Shown here: in pieces, positions 24,577 through 34,341 of the stretch | Layout: the number at the start of each line of letters is the position of its first letter | How positions within the stretch are numbered: position 1 is the stretch's first letter | Assembly (NCBI RefSeq): GCF_900091625.1 | Contig: NZ_FMIC01000002.1 | Coordinates: 2,728,001-2,792,000, forward strand | Direction of reading: 5' to 3' | Origin: Micromonospora peucetia | Lineage (GTDB): Bacteria > Actinomycetota > Actinomycetes > Mycobacteriales > Micromonosporaceae | Length of the DNA stretch: 64,000 nucleotides | The notes under the pieces: model-generated | The model's input: only the letters and a program-made list of their open reading frames with translations | Databases searched by the model: none | What the model was told of the DNA's origin: nothing | Made by a program: the position numbers and the translations under genes

Positions 24577-26952
24577 TCAGAGCGGATAGGTGCGGGCCAC
24601 GGCCAGCATCTCCGAGCTGTGCGAGCCGACGATCCCGACGTCGGGCGGGCGGGGCCGGAAGCCGGGCAGGGCGTCCAGGCCGTCGCTGGCGTCCATCGCG
24701 CGTAGCGCCACCTGCCCCGCCTTCGGCGCGACGGTCAGGGTCACCTCGACGCCCTCCGGCGGCGGGGCGTGGAAGACCACGCCGAAGCCCCAGCGGCCCG
24801 CGCCGCCCTCCACCGGGACCGGGCGGCCGGCCACCTCCGCCCGCAGCACCGTCGCCGTCTCCGTGTCCACATGCAGGGTGGTCAGGCGCACCTGGCGCTG
24901 GGGGACGAGTCGCAGGCGCAGGGTGCGCTCGGTGCCGGCGGTGGTGTCGGCGAGCACCTCCAGCTTCGGGGCGGGCAGGTTCGCCGCCTGCGCCGGACCG
25001 GCGCGCAACTCGGCGTCGCCCAGCCCGGGGAAGTCGGCGACCTCGGTCACCCCGTCGACGTAGCCGTCGGTCCAGGGCTGCGGATTCTCCTCGTGGCTGA
25101 GCCAGCGGGCCTGGCCGGTGCCGGCGTCGAGGGCGTACATCAGGTGACTGGGCGCGGGGTGCGTGGCGTCGAAGCGGTCGACGGCGAGTCCGGTCCCGGC
25201 GAGGACCACGGCCGCCAGCGTGGCGGCGACGGCCGGCAGTGCGCCGAGCCGGCGGGCGCGCACGGCGACCATGCCCCGCTGGCCGCCGGCCTGCGGGTGC
25301 AGCAGGTCGACCACCGGCAGCGCGGCCAGGCCGAGCAGCACCGCGACCAGCGCGGCGACCCCGCCCATCGCCATGCCGAGCGCCGGGAAGAGCAGGACGA
25401 CGGTGGGCAGCAGGATCACCACGGCCACCGCGGCGGCCAGGGCCGATGCCACCACCGGCCACGGGCCGTCGATCCGCGTGCCCAGCGCGGCCAGCCCGGC
25501 CAGCGCGCCGGCCAGGGCCGGGATGGTGACCAGGTACGCCCCGCCGGGCACCAGCACGGCGAGCAGCACCCCGAGCACGGCCAGCCAGCCCAGCCCGCCG
25601 ATCGCGAGCGCGGCCGGGCCGACCCGGCGGCGGGTCAGCGCGTACCAGGTGAACAGGACGGCGGCGGCGAGCGCCACCACGGCAAGCCGGTACCAGGTCG
25701 GCCGGTACGGGTCGAGCAACTCGGCGTAGCCGGGCCGGATCGCGGTGATCGCCGCCCAGAGCAGTTGCGCGGCGAGCGGGGCGAGCACGATCGGCAGCAG
25801 CGCCAGCCCGAAGCCGGCGGCGAGCCGGCCCCCGGTGACGCGGCCCCGCCGCCGGGCGAGCCAGCCGAGGGCCACCACGGCGGCGAGCGCGAGCAACGCC
25901 AGCGGCAGGACCAGCCAGCCGGGGTAGCGGACCAGCCCGCCCGGGACCGGGAAGTAGGTGGCGTCGTGCCCGGAGTCCAGCGCGGTCAGGTCGACCCGGC
26001 CGAACTCGCGGGCGAGGCCGAGGGCGTTGTCGCCGTGGTGCTGGAGGCTGGCCCGGTCCATGGCGGCGGGGGTGTCCAGCGGGGTGTGGTAGATCGCCCC
26101 GCCGTCGATGTACGCCGAGTTGAGCCCGACGAAGTCGGCGTCGAGGAACGCGGTGAAGTCGGTGTCGTTGGGCAACGCCCGGTAGATCTCCACCGCGAAC
26201 GAGGTGCCCACGGGGTGCGGCGCGGCCCGGCCGAAGGCGTCCACCAGGGCGGCGTTGTTCCGCGAGGTCTCGAACATGATCACCGGGCCGGTGGAGCCGC
26301 GTGCCTCCAGGTTGAGCACCACGCCGCCGTCGGCGGCCAGCGGGTGGCTGGACGCGAACGCCGCCGCCCCGCACAGGCACGCCTCCTCGGCGTCGGTGAG
26401 CACGAAGACGATGTCGTTGCGGGGCCGGGGGCCGGCGGCCAGCGCGCGGGCCACCTCCAGGATGGCCGAGGTGCCGGCGGCGTCGTCGTTGCCGCCCGGC
26501 CCGGACTGCACCGAGTCGTAGTGCGCGACGAGGAAGACCTTGCCGGTGGGGGCGGTGCCGGGCAGCCGGGCCACCACGTTGCGGACCCGGGCCAGGGTGG
26601 CCCCGCCGGCCGCCCCGCTGAGCTGGCCGGCCTCGGGCGCGACGGTGTCCTGCACCTCGGTCTCCAGGCCGAGGCCGCGCAGCACCCCCTCGACGTGTAC
26701 GCGGACCTGGTCGTTGGCCGGGCTGCCCGCCACGTGCGCCCGCGCGGCGACGACCTCGACGTGTTCGTACGCCCGGGCGGCGCTGAACTCGCCCGGCGGC
26801 GCGTCGGCCGGGCGCGGTGCGGGGGTGCGCAGGTCGAACAGGGTGCCGGCGCCGACGGCGACGAGCGCGGCGAGCGCCGCCACGGCGGCGACCAGCCGGC
26901 GACGGGGCCGGGCCAGCGCGCGGTCGGCGGGGCGGATGGGGGGTGCGCCCAC
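24577..26952 (-). CDS. M28-family membrane metallopeptidase
   Basis: A 791-aa protein. After an N-terminal membrane anchor (about 20-40), the M28 peptidase domain (about 60-300) carries the zinc ligands in FLVAHYDSV, GGNDDAAGTSA and VLTDAEEACLCG. About eight further hydrophobic segments lie between 330 and 600, and a periplasm-type beta domain ends the protein, as in the vacuolar Pff1/ERMP1-like architecture. The catalytic domain is probably outside the membrane. GTG 26952 is chosen because GAGGAG lies six to seven bases upstream. Peptide substrates are unknown. Confidence 0.88.
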   Translation of the reverse strand: MGAPPIRPADRALARPRRRLVAAVAALAALVAVGAGTLFDLRTPAPRPADAPPGEFSAARAYEHVEVVAARAHVAGSPANDQVRVHVEGVLRGLGLETEVQDTVAPEAGQLSGAAGGATLARVRNVVARLPGTAPTGKVFLVAHYDSVQSGPGGNDDAAGTSAILEVARALAAGPRPRNDIVFVLTDAEEACLCGAAAFASSHPLAADGGVVLNLEARGSTGPVIMFETSRNNAALVDAFGRAAPHPVGTSFAVEIYRALPNDTDFTAFLDADFVGLNSAYIDGGAIYHTPLDTPAAMDRASLQHHGDNALGLAREFGRVDLTALDSGHDATYFPVPGGLVRYPGWLVLPLALLALAAVVALGWLARRRGRVTGGRLAAGFGLALLPIVLAPLAAQLLWAAITAIRPGYAELLDPYRPTWYRLAVVALAAAVLFTWYALTRRRVGPAALAIGGLGWLAVLGVLLAVLVPGGAYLVTIPALAGALAGLAALGTRIDGPWPVVASALAAAVAVVILLPTVVLLFPALGMAMGGVAALVAVLLGLAALPVVDLLHPQAGGQRGMVAVRARRLGALPAVAATLAAVVLAGTGLAVDRFDATHPAPSHLMYALDAGTGQARWLSHEENPQPWTDGYVDGVTEVADFPGLGDAELRAGPAQAANLPAPKLEVLADTTAGTERTLRLRLVPQRQVRLTTLHVDTETATVLRAEVAGRPVPVEGGAGRWGFGVVFHAPPPEGVEVTLTVAPKAGQVALRAMDASDGLDALPGFRPRPPDVGIVGSHSSEMLAVARTYPL

Positions 26953-27259
26953 GAAGGTCTCCTCGGAACGGGTCTCAGGTGGGCACCATCCTGCACCCCG
27001 GTGGCCGTCAGCGGGACTCCCGACGACGGCTCGGGAGCACACCCGTCCGCTTTGCCCGTCGCCGGGTAGTGATCCGGCCCATGCCCGCGCATCCGGCGCC
27101 CGTCGTGTTGTGTGCGAACGTTGTGTAATACAGGATCAGCAGGGCACTCGGAAGGAGCCCGACATCACCAGCGATCTCCCGCGTCTCGCGGCGGTGACCC
27201 GGCCGCACCGGGGGACCGGCCTGGCCGGCTCCTCTGCCGTGCCGTACCCGCACGGTGGC
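26953..27259. other. Divergent intergenic region, M28 peptidase / PP2C operon
   Basis: Contains the direct repeat GTTGTGT-N6-GTTGTGT (27107-27126) and an AAGGAG ribosome site (27152-27157). Part of this stretch may be the true 5' end of the PP2C gene (see its entry). Confidence 0.5.
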
Positions 27260-28438
27260 ATGGGACGTCATCCGAACCTGCCTCCCGGCGAGCGGCTGCG
27301 GGTCCTGCTGGTCGAGGACGACGAGGGCGACGCCTTCCTGGTCGGTGAGTTGCTCGCCGAGACCAATTCGATGATCGAACTGCTGGTGGCGACCAGCCTC
27401 AGCGAGGCGCGGCGGCGCGTGATGGGCGTCGACTGCGTCCTGCTCGACCTGGGCCTGCCCGACGCGCAGGGCCTCGACGGGCTGCGTCAGGTGCTGGAGA
27501 TGTCCAGCGGCGCCGCGGTCTGCGTGCTGACCGGCCGCTCCGACGAGCACCTCGGCATCGTCGCGGTCGCCGAGGGCGCCCAGGACTACCTGGTCAAGGG
27601 TCAGGTCGACGGGGTGCTGCTGACCCGGGCGCTGCGCTACGCGGTGGAGCGTAAGCGGGCCGACGAGAACGCCCGGCGGCTGCGTGAGGTCGAGTTGCGC
27701 CAGGCCGAGTCGGCCCGCCTCGAACGGGGCCTGCTGCCCCAACCGCTGATGACCACGGACCAGGTCGCGGTGCACACCTTCTACCGGCCCGGCCGGTACG
27801 CCGCCCTGATCGGCGGCGACTTCTACGACGTGGTGCAGACCCGGCCCGACCGGGTCGACCTGATCGTCGGTGACGTCTGCGGGCACGGCGTGGACGAGGC
27901 GGCCCTCGGCGTGGAGCTCCGGGTCGCCTGGCGGGCGCTGATCCTCGCCGGGGTGCCCGACGACGAGGTGCTCCCGGCGCTGGAGCAGGTGCTGATGAGC
28001 GAGCGCCGGCTTCAGGAGATCTTCGCGACCGTCGCCACCGTACGGCTGGACCTCGACGCCAACCGGGCCACCGTCCGACTGGCCGGGCACCCGCCGCCGC
28101 TGCTGCTGGCCGGGGGCCGGGTGCTGCCGGTTCCGGCGCCCGGTGGCCGGCTGCTCGGCGTACGACCTCGCCGACCCGTGGCCTACGACCTGGAGTTCGA
28201 CACCGATGACTGGTCCCTGCTGATGTACACCGACGGACTGATCGAGGGCCGGATCGGCGAGGGCGACGAGCGCCTCGACGTGCCCGGCCTCAGCGGACTG
28301 CTCGCCGACCCGGCGACCCGCGCGGTGCCGCTCGCCGAGCTGCCGGCCTGGCTGGTCGGGCGTGCCGAGCAGCTCAACGGCGGTCCGTTCGCCGACGACG
28401 TCGCCATGCTGCTGGTCAGCCGGGGCGGTGGCCGGTGA
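27260..28438 (+). CDS. Receiver domain / PP2C-SpoIIE phosphatase
   Basis: At least 392 aa. A receiver domain (LRVLLVEDDEGDAFLVGELL; phospho-acceptor Asp in VDCVLLDLGLPDAQ; YLVKG) is followed by a SpoIIE/RsbU-type PP2C domain (IGGDFYDVVQ, LIVGDVCGHG, LMYTDGLIEGR, DDVAMLLV). It should dephosphorylate an anti-anti-sigma or similar partner under receiver control. ATG 27260 is the conservative start, but it has no ribosome site. The frame is open upstream; the only good site, AAGGAG at 27152-27157, is six bases before an in-frame ATC (27164), with an in-frame GTG at 27194. The stop overlaps the histidine kinase GTG. Confidence 0.88.
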   Translation: MGRHPNLPPGERLRVLLVEDDEGDAFLVGELLAETNSMIELLVATSLSEARRRVMGVDCVLLDLGLPDAQGLDGLRQVLEMSSGAAVCVLTGRSDEHLGIVAVAEGAQDYLVKGQVDGVLLTRALRYAVERKRADENARRLREVELRQAESARLERGLLPQPLMTTDQVAVHTFYRPGRYAALIGGDFYDVVQTRPDRVDLIVGDVCGHGVDEAALGVELRVAWRALILAGVPDDEVLPALEQVLMSERRLQEIFATVATVRLDLDANRATVRLAGHPPPLLLAGGRVLPVPAPGGRLLGVRPRRPVAYDLEFDTDDWSLLMYTDGLIEGRIGEGDERLDVPGLSGLLADPATRAVPLAELPAWLVGRAEQLNGGPFADDVAMLLVSRGGGR

Positions 28439-30192
28439 CCGCCGTCCGCGACTGGACCCTGCGCCGGCGGGTCATCACGCTGCTCACCGTCGTCGCCGTG
28501 CTCCTGCTCGGCCTGGCCGCCGGCGAGGTGGCCCTGGCAGCGAAGAACCGGTCGCACATCGACGCGATCCTGAACAAGACCGGCCCGCTGCGGGTGCAGG
28601 CGCAGGAGTTGCTGAACGCGCTGCTGGACCAGGAGACGGCGGTCCGCGGTTACGCGGTGAGTGGCAACCCGGCCGACCTGGCGCCGTACGACGCCGGCCG
28701 CAAGCGCGAGCAGAACCTGGTCGCCTCGATGCAGCGGCTGGTCGGCGACTACCCGGAGCTTCGGGAGGAGATCCGGATCGTCGAACAGCGGGCCGAGGCG
28801 TGGCGCCAGACGGTGGCGGTGCCGGTGGTCACCACGACGGACCAGAGCGGCACCACCGCCGGGCAGGCGCTCATCACCGACGAGGCCCGGGAGCAGTTCG
28901 ACGAGGTTCGCGGCGCCGTCGACCACCTCCAGCAGGTGATCTTCGAGGCCCGGCAGCGCAGCGCCGAGGACGTCCAGCGGACCAGCAACCTGCTGGTCGT
29001 CCTGCTGATCGTCGCCGTCGGGGTGGTGATCATCGCCGGCACCCTGATGCTGGTCTCGCTGGACAAGATGGTGATCCGCCCGCTGACCGGGCTCGCCGAC
29101 CAGGTCCGGGAGGTGGCCGAGGGCGACTATCAGCACGGCATCGCCGGTTCCGGCCCGCCCGAGTTCGTCCGGCTCGCCGAAGACGTGGACGCGATGCGGC
29201 GCAAGATCGCCAAGGACCTGGCCGAGGTACGGGAGGCCCGGGAGCGGATCGAGTGGGTCAACAGCCAGCTCCAGAAGCAGGCCGAGGAACTCACCCGATC
29301 CAACCGTGACCTGGAGCAGTTCGCGTACGTCGCCTCGCACGACCTCCAGGAGCCGCTGCGCAAGGTGGCCAGCTTCTGCCAGCTCCTTCAGCGCCGATAC
29401 TCCGGGCAGTTGGACGAGCGGGCCGACCAGTACATCGCGTTCGCGGTCGACGGCGCGCAGCGAATGCAGCGCCTGATCAACGATCTGCTCGCCTTCTCCC
29501 GGATCGGCCGGCTCACCACCGGCTTCACCGAGGTCGACATGAACAAGGTCATGGGCGACGTGGCCGGCCAGACCGAGGCGGCCCGGCAGTACGCCGACGC
29601 GGAGCTGACCTGGGACGAGCTGCCGGTCATCCGTGGCGAGGAGCCGTTGCTGACCAACCTGCTGGCCAACCTGGTCAGCAACTCGATCAAGTTCCGCCGC
29701 CCCGACGTGCCCGCGAAGGTGCACATCTCGGCCCGCCTGGTGGGCGACGAGTGGGAGATCAGCTGCCAGGACAACGGCATCGGGATCGAGCCGGAGTTCG
29801 CCGACAAGATCTTCGTCATCTTCCAGCGGCTGCACGCCAAGGACGCGTACCCGGGCACCGGGATCGGGCTGGCGATCGTCAAGAAGATCGTTGAATACCA
29901 TGGCGGTCGGGTCTGGGTGGACACCGACACCGAGGAGGGCACGGCGATCCGCTTCACCCTCCCGGCGCTGCCCGGGGACGTCGAGTCGGCGGCTGCGGCA
30001 CCGGACGAGCCGGCCGACGAGCCGGCGACCGGCGAGGCCGGGACCGGGGACGGCGGGGAGCCCGCCGGGGAGCCCGGGACGGGCACCCCGGCGCAGGCCG
30101 GCGGACGCCTCGACGAGACGGACGCCACGGATGGGCCCGACCGGGCACCGGAAGGCGGTAGAACGGGTGACATGAGGGAGACAGTGGGATGA
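28435..30192 (+). CDS. Membrane histidine kinase with CHASE3-like sensor
   Basis: A 585-aa kinase. Membrane helices at about 12-35 and 180-205 enclose a helical extracytoplasmic domain of CHASE3 type ([20 protein letters not shown]). HAMP, coiled coil and HisKA ([19 protein letters not shown], phospho-His) follow. The HATPase_c has [24 protein letters not shown] and [12 protein letters not shown]. The C-terminal 60 residues are Glu/Pro-rich and disordered. It resembles phytochrome-class kinases that pair with single-domain receivers, like the next gene. GTG 28435 overlaps the previous stop by four bases. Confidence 0.92.
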   Translation: MTAVRDWTLRRRVITLLTVVAVLLLGLAAGEVALAAKNRSHIDAILNKTGPLRVQAQELLNALLDQETAVRGYAVSGNPADLAPYDAGRKREQNLVASMQRLVGDYPELREEIRIVEQRAEAWRQTVAVPVVTTTDQSGTTAGQALITDEAREQFDEVRGAVDHLQQVIFEARQRSAEDVQRTSNLLVVLLIVAVGVVIIAGTLMLVSLDKMVIRPLTGLADQVREVAEGDYQHGIAGSGPPEFVRLAEDVDAMRRKIAKDLAEVREARERIEWVNSQLQKQAEELTRSNRDLEQFAYVASHDLQEPLRKVASFCQLLQRRYSGQLDERADQYIAFAVDGAQRMQRLINDLLAFSRIGRLTTGFTEVDMNKVMGDVAGQTEAARQYADAELTWDELPVIRGEEPLLTNLLANLVSNSIKFRRPDVPAKVHISARLVGDEWEISCQDNGIGIEPEFADKIFVIFQRLHAKDAYPGTGIGLAIVKKIVEYHGGRVWVDTDTEEGTAIRFTLPALPGDVESAAAAPDEPADEPATGEAGTGDGGEPAGEPGTGTPAQAGGRLDETDATDGPDRAPEGGRTGDMRETVG

Positions 30193-30641
30193 CCGCGCCG
30201 GCGGACGGCAAGAGCCCGATCGAGGTCCTGCTGGTCGAGGACGACCCGGGCGACGTGTTGATGACCCAGGAGGCGTTCGAGGAGCACAAGCTCCGTAACC
30301 GGCTGACCGTCGTCTCCGACGGCGCCGAGGCGCTGTCCTACCTGAGGCGCGAGGGCCAGTACGCCGACGCGGTGCAGCCGGACCTGATCCTGCTCGACCT
30401 GAACCTTCCCCGCCGCGACGGGCGGGAGGTGCTGGAGGAGATCAAGTCCGACGAGCAGCTCTGCCGGATCCCGGTCGTGGTGCTGACGACCTCCCAGGCC
30501 GACGAGGACATTCTGCGCAGCTACCAGTTGCACGCCAACGCGTACGTGGCCAAGCCGGTGGACTTCGAGCGCTTCATCTCGGTGGTCCGGCAGATCGACG
30601 AGTTCTTCGTCAGCGTGGTCAAGCTGCCGCCGCGTGGCTGA
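30189..30641 (+). CDS. Single-domain response regulator (Rcp1-like)
   Basis: A 150-aa receiver with no output domain: [20 protein letters not shown], phospho-Asp in [26 protein letters not shown] and [12 protein letters not shown]. Such receivers are phosphorylated by phytochrome-class kinases and act through protein contacts. ATG 30189 overlaps the kinase stop, with AGGGAG upstream. The natural partners are the upstream kinase and perhaps the PP2C protein. Confidence 0.92.
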   Translation: MTAPADGKSPIEVLLVEDDPGDVLMTQEAFEEHKLRNRLTVVSDGAEALSYLRREGQYADAVQPDLILLDLNLPRRDGREVLEEIKSDEQLCRIPVVVLTTSQADEDILRSYQLHANAYVAKPVDFERFISVVRQIDEFFVSVVKLPPRG

Positions 30642-31446
30642 CACCCTGCTCGACGACGTCGGTGGTCTGCTGCGTGAGACCGCCGACCAGGTCGTGCTTC
30701 CGCTGTTCCGCAAGCTCGACGACGCCGACATCAGCGAGAAGGCGGAGGGGGAACTCGTCACGGTCGCCGACCGCCGCGCCGAGGAGATGATCTCGGCGGC
30801 GCTGCGCCGGCTGCGGCCCGGCTCGGTGGTGGTGGGCGAGGAGGCGGTTGCCGAGGACCCGGCCCTGCTGGACCACCTGCACGGCTCCGGCGACGTCTGG
30901 CTGGTCGACCCGGTCGACGGCACGTCGAACTTCGCCGCTGGCCGGCAGCCGTTCGCGCTGATGGTGGCGCTGCTGACCGACGGGGAGCCGGCCGCCGCCT
31001 GGGTGCTCGACCCGCTCGCCGGCACGCTGGCGGTCGCCCGGTCGGGCGAGGGGACCTGGCTCGACGGCCGGCCGCTGTGGACCGGCGACCGTACGCCCGC
31101 GCTCGGCGCGCTGCGCGGCGCCGCGATGTCGCACGCCCTGCCGTCCGCGTCACGGGCGCTTGTCGAGGCGGGCGGCGCGCGGCTCGGCGAACTGCTTCCC
31201 GGCCAGCACTGCGCCGGCCGGGAATACCTGGACGTGCTCACCGGCGACCAGGACTTCGTGCTCTTCTGGCGCACCCTGCCGTGGGACCACGCCCCGGGCA
31301 GCCTGCTGGTCCGAGCGGCCGGTGGAGTGGCCCGGCGCTTCGACGGCACCGACTACCGCCCGGGGGACGGGGGGCACGGCCTCCTGGTCGCCGCGAGCGA
31401 ACAGATCTGGACGGACGTACGCGAGGGATTGCTCGGCGCTGCGTGA
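30634..31446 (+). CDS. Inositol-monophosphatase-family phosphatase
   Basis: A 270-aa protein with the metal-binding motifs [24 protein letters not shown] and [12 protein letters not shown] of the IMPase/FBPase/HisN family. Typical substrates are inositol-1-phosphate, histidinol phosphate or PAP; the sequence does not decide. GTG 30634 overlaps the receiver gene by eight bases, so it belongs to the signalling operon by position. Confidence 0.87.
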   Translation: MADTLLDDVGGLLRETADQVVLPLFRKLDDADISEKAEGELVTVADRRAEEMISAALRRLRPGSVVVGEEAVAEDPALLDHLHGSGDVWLVDPVDGTSNFAAGRQPFALMVALLTDGEPAAAWVLDPLAGTLAVARSGEGTWLDGRPLWTGDRTPALGALRGAAMSHALPSASRALVEAGGARLGELLPGQHCAGREYLDVLTGDQDFVLFWRTLPWDHAPGSLLVRAAGGVARRFDGTDYRPGDGGHGLLVAASEQIWTDVREGLLGAA

Positions 31447-31625
31447 CGTCGATGAGACACTGCGTCGATATTCGATGGCTCGGGCGTTCGTGGGCCTGGC
31501 CGGACATGCTCCATCCGGTATCCTGACCGCCGGTCTCCGCCAGCAGGCCGCCGACCGGCGCCCGGCGGGGGCCGCCACCGCGCCGTGCTGTCATCCGGGC
31601 CGGTGGCTGACGGAAGGATGCTTTC

Positions 31626-32681
31626 GTGCGCAGGACCATGCCCGTCGGGCGTCACGGCCGCCGCCCGCTGATCGCCCTGCCGGCTGGGCGGCGTGTCCGC
31701 CGCCCGCTGATCGCCCTGCTCGTCGCCGGGACGCTGCTCTTCGGCGGCGGCGCGGTGCCGGCCCACGCGGAGCCCAACGAGGGTGGCACCAAGAAGCTCC
31801 GGGAAGCCCTGGAGGCCACCGCCAAGGCGCACATCGAGGCGACGGGGAAGCTCAACAACTCCAAGGCCCGGCAGAAGCAACTGGGCGGGCAGGTGGGTGC
31901 TCTGGAGACCCGGCTGGTCGCGCTGACCGCGCAGGTCGGCGAGGTGGCCGCCCAGTCCTACCGGCTGGGCCGGCTGACGCCCACGTCGATGCTGCTAAAC
32001 AGCGCCTCGCCGGAGTCGTTCCTGGAGCGGGCGGCCAGCCTCGACCTGATGGCACAGCGCGACGGCAGGCGGCTGCGTGACCTGACCGAGACACGTGAGC
32101 AGGCGCGTCAGGCCAAGATCGCCATCGACGCCGAGATCCGCGAGCAGCAGAAGCAGGTCGCGGTGATTGCGAAAAAGAAGAAGGAGGCCGAGGCGGCGCT
32201 CGCGGAGGTCAGCTCGGGCAGCAGCGGCGGCTTCAGCGGCGGCAGCTCCACCTCGGCGAAACCGGCCCCCCGCAACTCGGACGGCTCCTGGCCGTCGGAG
32301 TCCTGCTCGGTGAACGACCCGACCACCTCCGGCTGCATCACCCCGCGCACCCTCAACGCCCTGAAGCAGACCCAGGCGGCCAACTACAAGCGGCACGTCT
32401 CCTGCTACCGCAGCGGCGGCTCCGGTGAGCATCCCAAGGGCCGGGCCTGCGACTTCTCGGCCGCCACCAGCGGGTTCAAGGACGAGACCGCCACCGGCGG
32501 GGACAAGTCGTACGGGGACAACCTCGCCGCCTGGCACGTGCGCAACGCCAGCCGGCTCGGCGTGCTCTACGTGATCTGGTACCGGCAGATCTGGCACCCC
32601 GGCACCGGATGGCGGGCGTACGGCGGCAGCGGCAGCCCCGCCGCCGACCACACGAACCATGTTCATCTCTCGATGTACTGA
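31626..32681 (+). CDS. Secreted coiled-coil protein with ARB-07466-like C-terminal domain
   Basis: A 351-aa exported protein. The signal sequence contains a duplicated RRPLIAL block. Residues about 55-200 are a coiled coil like the N terminus of RipA/NlpC-type cell-wall hydrolases. After a Ser/Gly linker, the C-terminal domain (about 235-351) has HVSCYRSGGSGEHPKGRACDF and a closing HTNHVHLSMY, with His and Asp positions that suggest a metal-binding peptidase-like fold. GTG 31626 follows GGAAGGA by seven bases. A TATCCT at 31519-31524 may be the -10. It is probably a cell-wall remodelling factor. Confidence 0.8.
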   Translation: MRRTMPVGRHGRRPLIALPAGRRVRRPLIALLVAGTLLFGGGAVPAHAEPNEGGTKKLREALEATAKAHIEATGKLNNSKARQKQLGGQVGALETRLVALTAQVGEVAAQSYRLGRLTPTSMLLNSASPESFLERAASLDLMAQRDGRRLRDLTETREQARQAKIAIDAEIREQQKQVAVIAKKKKEAEAALAEVSSGSSGGFSGGSSTSAKPAPRNSDGSWPSESCSVNDPTTSGCITPRTLNALKQTQAANYKRHVSCYRSGGSGEHPKGRACDFSAATSGFKDETATGGDKSYGDNLAAWHVRNASRLGVLYVIWYRQIWHPGTGWRAYGGSGSPAADHTNHVHLSMY

Positions 32682-32694
32682 CCCGCCGGGTCAG
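32678..32694 (+). terminator. Short hairpin at the end of the coiled-coil gene
   Basis: CTGACCC-GCC-GGGTCAG, with 7-bp arms, overlaps the stop codon and is followed by TTTCACTG. It lies just upstream of the next promoter. Confidence 0.5.
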
Positions 32695-32704
32695 TTTCAC
32701 TGCG

Positions 32705-32710
32705 TACCAT
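32705..32710 (+). promoter_or_regulatory. Leaderless -10 box for the MFS/spermidine-synthase gene
   Basis: TACCAT, seven bases, GTG at 32718; no Shine-Dalgarno. Confidence 0.5.
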
Positions 32711-32717
32711 CGCGCGG

Positions 32718-34271
32718 GTGAGCTCCCCATCCTCCGACGTCACGGTCCCGCCGGCCCAGCCGGCGGCGCCGACCGCCCTGGCCCTGCCCAACGGCCTCGC
32801 CGCGTTCCTGGTCTTCTTCTCCAGCGGCGCCGTCCTGGTGCTGGAGACCGCCGCCCTGCGGCTGGTCGGGCCGTACGTGGGGGTGACCCTCCAGGTGACC
32901 AGTTCGGTCATCGGCATCGCCCTGGCCGCCATCGCCTACGGTGCGTGGACGGGCGGCTGGTTGGCAGACCGGCGCAACCCGCGCACCCTGCTGGCCCCGG
33001 CGCTGGTGTTGGCCGGCATCGCCACCGCAGTCACCCTGCCCGTCGTCCGGTACGCCGGTGAGGTGCTGCGCGGCGGGGCGGCCTCGGCCATCCTGCTGCT
33101 CGTCGCGCTCGCCGTCTTCGTGCCGGCGGCCCTGCTCTCGTCGGTCACCCCGCTGGTGGTGAAGCTCCAGCTCGCCGACCTGCGGCGCACCGGCCAGGTG
33201 GTCGGCCGGCTCTCCAGCGTGGGCACGTTGGGCGCGGTCACGGCCACCCTGGTCACCGGTTTCGTGCTGGTGGCCGCGCTGCCCAGCACCGTCATCCTGT
33301 TCGCCCTGGCGGCCTCGCTCGGGCTCACCGGGCTCGGCCTCGGGGTGTGGCTGCGCCGTCGGGACGCAGCCCAGCTGCCCGGTCCCGCCCGCGCCAAGGC
33401 CGCCCTGGCGGTGCTCGGCCTCGCCGGCGCCGGGCTGACCACGGTGGCGCCGAACCCGTGCGACATCGAGACGGCCTACCACTGCGCCAGCGTGCAGGCC
33501 GACTCCGACCGGTCCTCCGGCCGCACCCTGCTGCTCAACTCGGCCCAGCACTCGTACGTGGACCTCGCCGACCCCACCCACCTGGAGTACGCGTACACCC
33601 GGTGGATCGGGGCGGTGGCCGACGTGGTGGCCCCGAAGGGGCAGCGGCTCGACGCGCTGCACCTGGGCGGTGGCGGGTTCACCGTGCCCCGCTACCTGAC
33701 CGCCACCCGCCCCGGCACGGACAACGTCGTGTTCGAGATCGACGGCGGGCTGGTGGAGCTGGGCGAGCGTCAGCTCGGCGTACGCCAGGGCCCTGACCTG
33801 CGGGCGGTGGTGGGTGACGCCCGGATGCTGGTCGCGGGGGAGGCCACCGACAGCCGCGACCTCGTGGTCGGCGACGCGTTCGGGCACCTGGTGGTGCCCT
33901 GGCACCTGGCCACCCGGGAGATGGCCGCCGAGGTCCGCCGGGTGACCCGGCCGGGCGGCGTCTACGTGCAGAACGTCATCGACTACCCGCCGCTGCGCTT
34001 CATCCGCAGTGAGTTGGCCACCGTCGCCGCCGAGTTCCGGCACGTCGCGCTGATCGCCCCGGCGGCGGCGCTCGCCGGGCGGGAGGGCTCGAACTTCCTC
34101 ATCGTCGCCTCCGACGCCCCGCTGCCGCTGGAGTCGGTCCGCGCCCGGCTGGCCGAGCTGCGGGAGGACGCCAACGTGCTGGTGGGCGCCGACCTCACCG
34201 CGTTCGTCGGCGAGGCACTGGTGCTGACCGACGACTACGCGCCCGTGGACCAGCTCCTCGCCACCGCCTGA
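32718..34271 (+). CDS. Membrane / spermidine-synthase-like fusion protein
   Basis: A 517-aa protein. Residues about 25-220 hold six to seven membrane helices with the family motif LVFFSSGAVLVLETAALRLV. The C-terminal 280 residues form a class I methyltransferase-like aminopropyltransferase fold (DALHLGGGGFTVPRYLTA; VVGDARMLVAGE; DLVVGDAFGHLVVPWHL). Fused proteins of this kind are common in bacteria and their role in polyamine chemistry is unproven. The GTG start follows a leaderless -10 box. Confidence 0.85.
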   Translation: MSSPSSDVTVPPAQPAAPTALALPNGLAAFLVFFSSGAVLVLETAALRLVGPYVGVTLQVTSSVIGIALAAIAYGAWTGGWLADRRNPRTLLAPALVLAGIATAVTLPVVRYAGEVLRGGAASAILLLVALAVFVPAALLSSVTPLVVKLQLADLRRTGQVVGRLSSVGTLGAVTATLVTGFVLVAALPSTVILFALAASLGLTGLGLGVWLRRRDAAQLPGPARAKAALAVLGLAGAGLTTVAPNPCDIETAYHCASVQADSDRSSGRTLLLNSAQHSYVDLADPTHLEYAYTRWIGAVADVVAPKGQRLDALHLGGGGFTVPRYLTATRPGTDNVVFEIDGGLVELGERQLGVRQGPDLRAVVGDARMLVAGEATDSRDLVVGDAFGHLVVPWHLATREMAAEVRRVTRPGGVYVQNVIDYPPLRFIRSELATVAAEFRHVALIAPAAALAGREGSNFLIVASDAPLPLESVRARLAELREDANVLVGADLTAFVGEALVLTDDYAPVDQLLATA

Positions 34272-34341
34272 ACGGGTGAATCGCTGACCGATTCCGACCC
34301 TGGAGGTGTAGCCGGGGCGGTCCGGGGCAACAACGACTCCC

